Shown piece by piece: positions 63,625-64,000 of a stretch of 64,000 bases of DNA. The notes beneath the pieces are model-generated. The model made no database searches. It was not told the DNA's origin and saw only the letters and a list, made by a program, of their open reading frames with translations. The position numbers were made by a program, and so were the translations under genes. The DNA is from Mycobacterium heckeshornense (GTDB lineage Bacteria > Actinomycetota > Actinomycetes > Mycobacteriales > Mycobacteriaceae), in assembly GCF_016592155.1 (NCBI RefSeq), contig NZ_AP024237.1, forward strand, positions 3,658,001-3,722,000, in the 5' to 3' direction. How positions within the stretch are numbered: the stretch's first letter is position 1; every line of letters begins with the position of its first letter.

Positions 63625-64000
63625 ATGGATGTCGACTATTTGCTAACTGCCACCCGGTCGGCACGCAAGTCGCTTGATGTGGACGCGCCCGTCGACCTCG
63701 GCGACATCCGTGACTGCCTCCGCATCGGATTGCAGGCTGCCAACGGCTCCAACCAACAGTCGTGGCGCTGGCTCGTGGTCAGTGAGCCCAGGCTGCGCGA
63801 GCAGATCGCCGCGCTGTATCGCGACGCGTATCTGTTAAGAGTCGGTGGCCAGATGATTGCCGGGTTGGTCCCCGCCGACACCCCTGGCGGACGCCTGATG
63901 TCGTCGACCGAGTGGCTCGTCGAGAACCTGGCCAGGGTGCCGCTGCTCGTAATCCCCTGCTACGAGCCATACTTGCCGCGCATCGACGGCGACGAGTCGT
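63625..64000 (+). CDS. nitroreductase-family flavoprotein (C-terminus outside window)
   Basis: ATG 63625 opens a frame that runs without a stop to the window end (125 codons). The N-terminus has the nitroreductase FMN motif TRSARKSLD and the helix DCLRIGLQAANGSNQQSWRW, with the SNQQ...R residues contacting the flavin phosphate. A later VPLLVIPCYEP strand also fits. Such enzymes use NAD(P)H to reduce nitro groups, enones or quinones. It is 10 bp after the amidohydrolase gene and likely under site B. Confidence 0.8.
   Translation, partial: MDVDYLLTATRSARKSLDVDAPVDLGDIRDCLRIGLQAANGSNQQSWRWLVVSEPRLREQIAALYRDAYLLRVGGQMIAGLVPADTPGGRLMSSTEWLVENLARVPLLVIPCYEPYLPRIDGDES

Noticed and set aside
62133..63626. 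497-codon minus-strand frame opposite the amidohydrolase gene
   Set aside because: It is the reverse-strand shadow of the amidohydrolase. Only its last 38 codons, outside that gene, are plausible coding sequence.

Overview
This 64 kb window is high-GC actinobacterial DNA and almost certainly comes from a non-tuberculous Mycobacterium. The evidence is gene order and content. A hisN-like phosphatase, a pflA-like radical SAM protein, fadE24, fadE23, a fadB4-like reductase, an Rv3143-like receiver and the complete nuoA-N operon follow the order of the M. tuberculosis Rv3137-Rv3158 region. MIRU-type repeats, GTG/TTG starts and ATGA/GTGA stop-start overlaps agree with this. The PPE genes that flank nuo in M. 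tuberculosis are absent; long accessory blocks occupy those positions.

Layout. (1) 1-4.8 kb: conserved backbone (small membrane protein, hisN-like, radical SAM, fadE24-fadE23) with a long palindrome before fadE24. (2) 5.1-10.2 kb: an EVE-domain pseudogene, a TetR gene divergent from an internally deleted SDR and an intact P450, a PPOX/FDOR flavoprotein divergent from a second TetR, and the fadB4/acuI-like reductase. (3) 10.3-18.0 kb: a catabolic operon with a homogentisate-dioxygenase-like cupin, alpha/beta hydrolase, type III CoA-transferase, HMG-CoA-lyase-like aldolase, TetR, acyl-CoA dehydrogenase and an APH kinase fused to a DUF6285-like domain. The last two genes look like a split version of the ACAD10/ACAD11 4-hydroxy-acid system. 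(4) 18.06-19.70 kb: an IS1634-family (IS1549-like) insertion sequence flanked by 87-bp direct repeats. (5) 19.8-30.2 kb: assorted genes (ThiI-like, DUF4193, PucR, STAS, DUF5130, cold-shock domain, glycosyltransferase, Hsp18, NTF2-like, YceI, Rv3143-like) plus a MIRU-type tandem repeat.

(6) 30.4-46.6 kb: the full 14-gene nuo operon for proton-pumping NADH dehydrogenase (complex I). It is unbroken and tightly overlapped, with a crotonase gene 2 bp behind nuoN. (7) 46.7-64 kb: a lipid or terpenoid-type catabolic cluster. It holds two P450s, an aldehyde dehydrogenase, two SDRs, two AveC-like membrane proteins, a solute-binding-like protein without a signal peptide, a NorQ/NorD-like AAA+/VWA pair, two acyl-CoA dehydrogenases, a secretory lipase, a 38-residue membrane peptide, an amidohydrolase and a nitroreductase cut by the window end.

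The most notable signal is in region 7. Three near-identical 16-bp pseudo-palindromes (53996-54011, 56548-56563, 62270-62285) lie in its intergenic regions. Two of them sit inside nearly identical TTGACC-N17-TAGAGT promoters. Together they could control five transcription units as one regulon. A plausible reading is an inducible pathway: lipase, P450s, ALDH and SDRs oxidise a hydrophobic substrate, the acyl-CoA dehydrogenases carry out beta-oxidation, and complex I (with acyl-CoA electron carriers) disposes of the reducing power. No regulator for this set is visible in the window.
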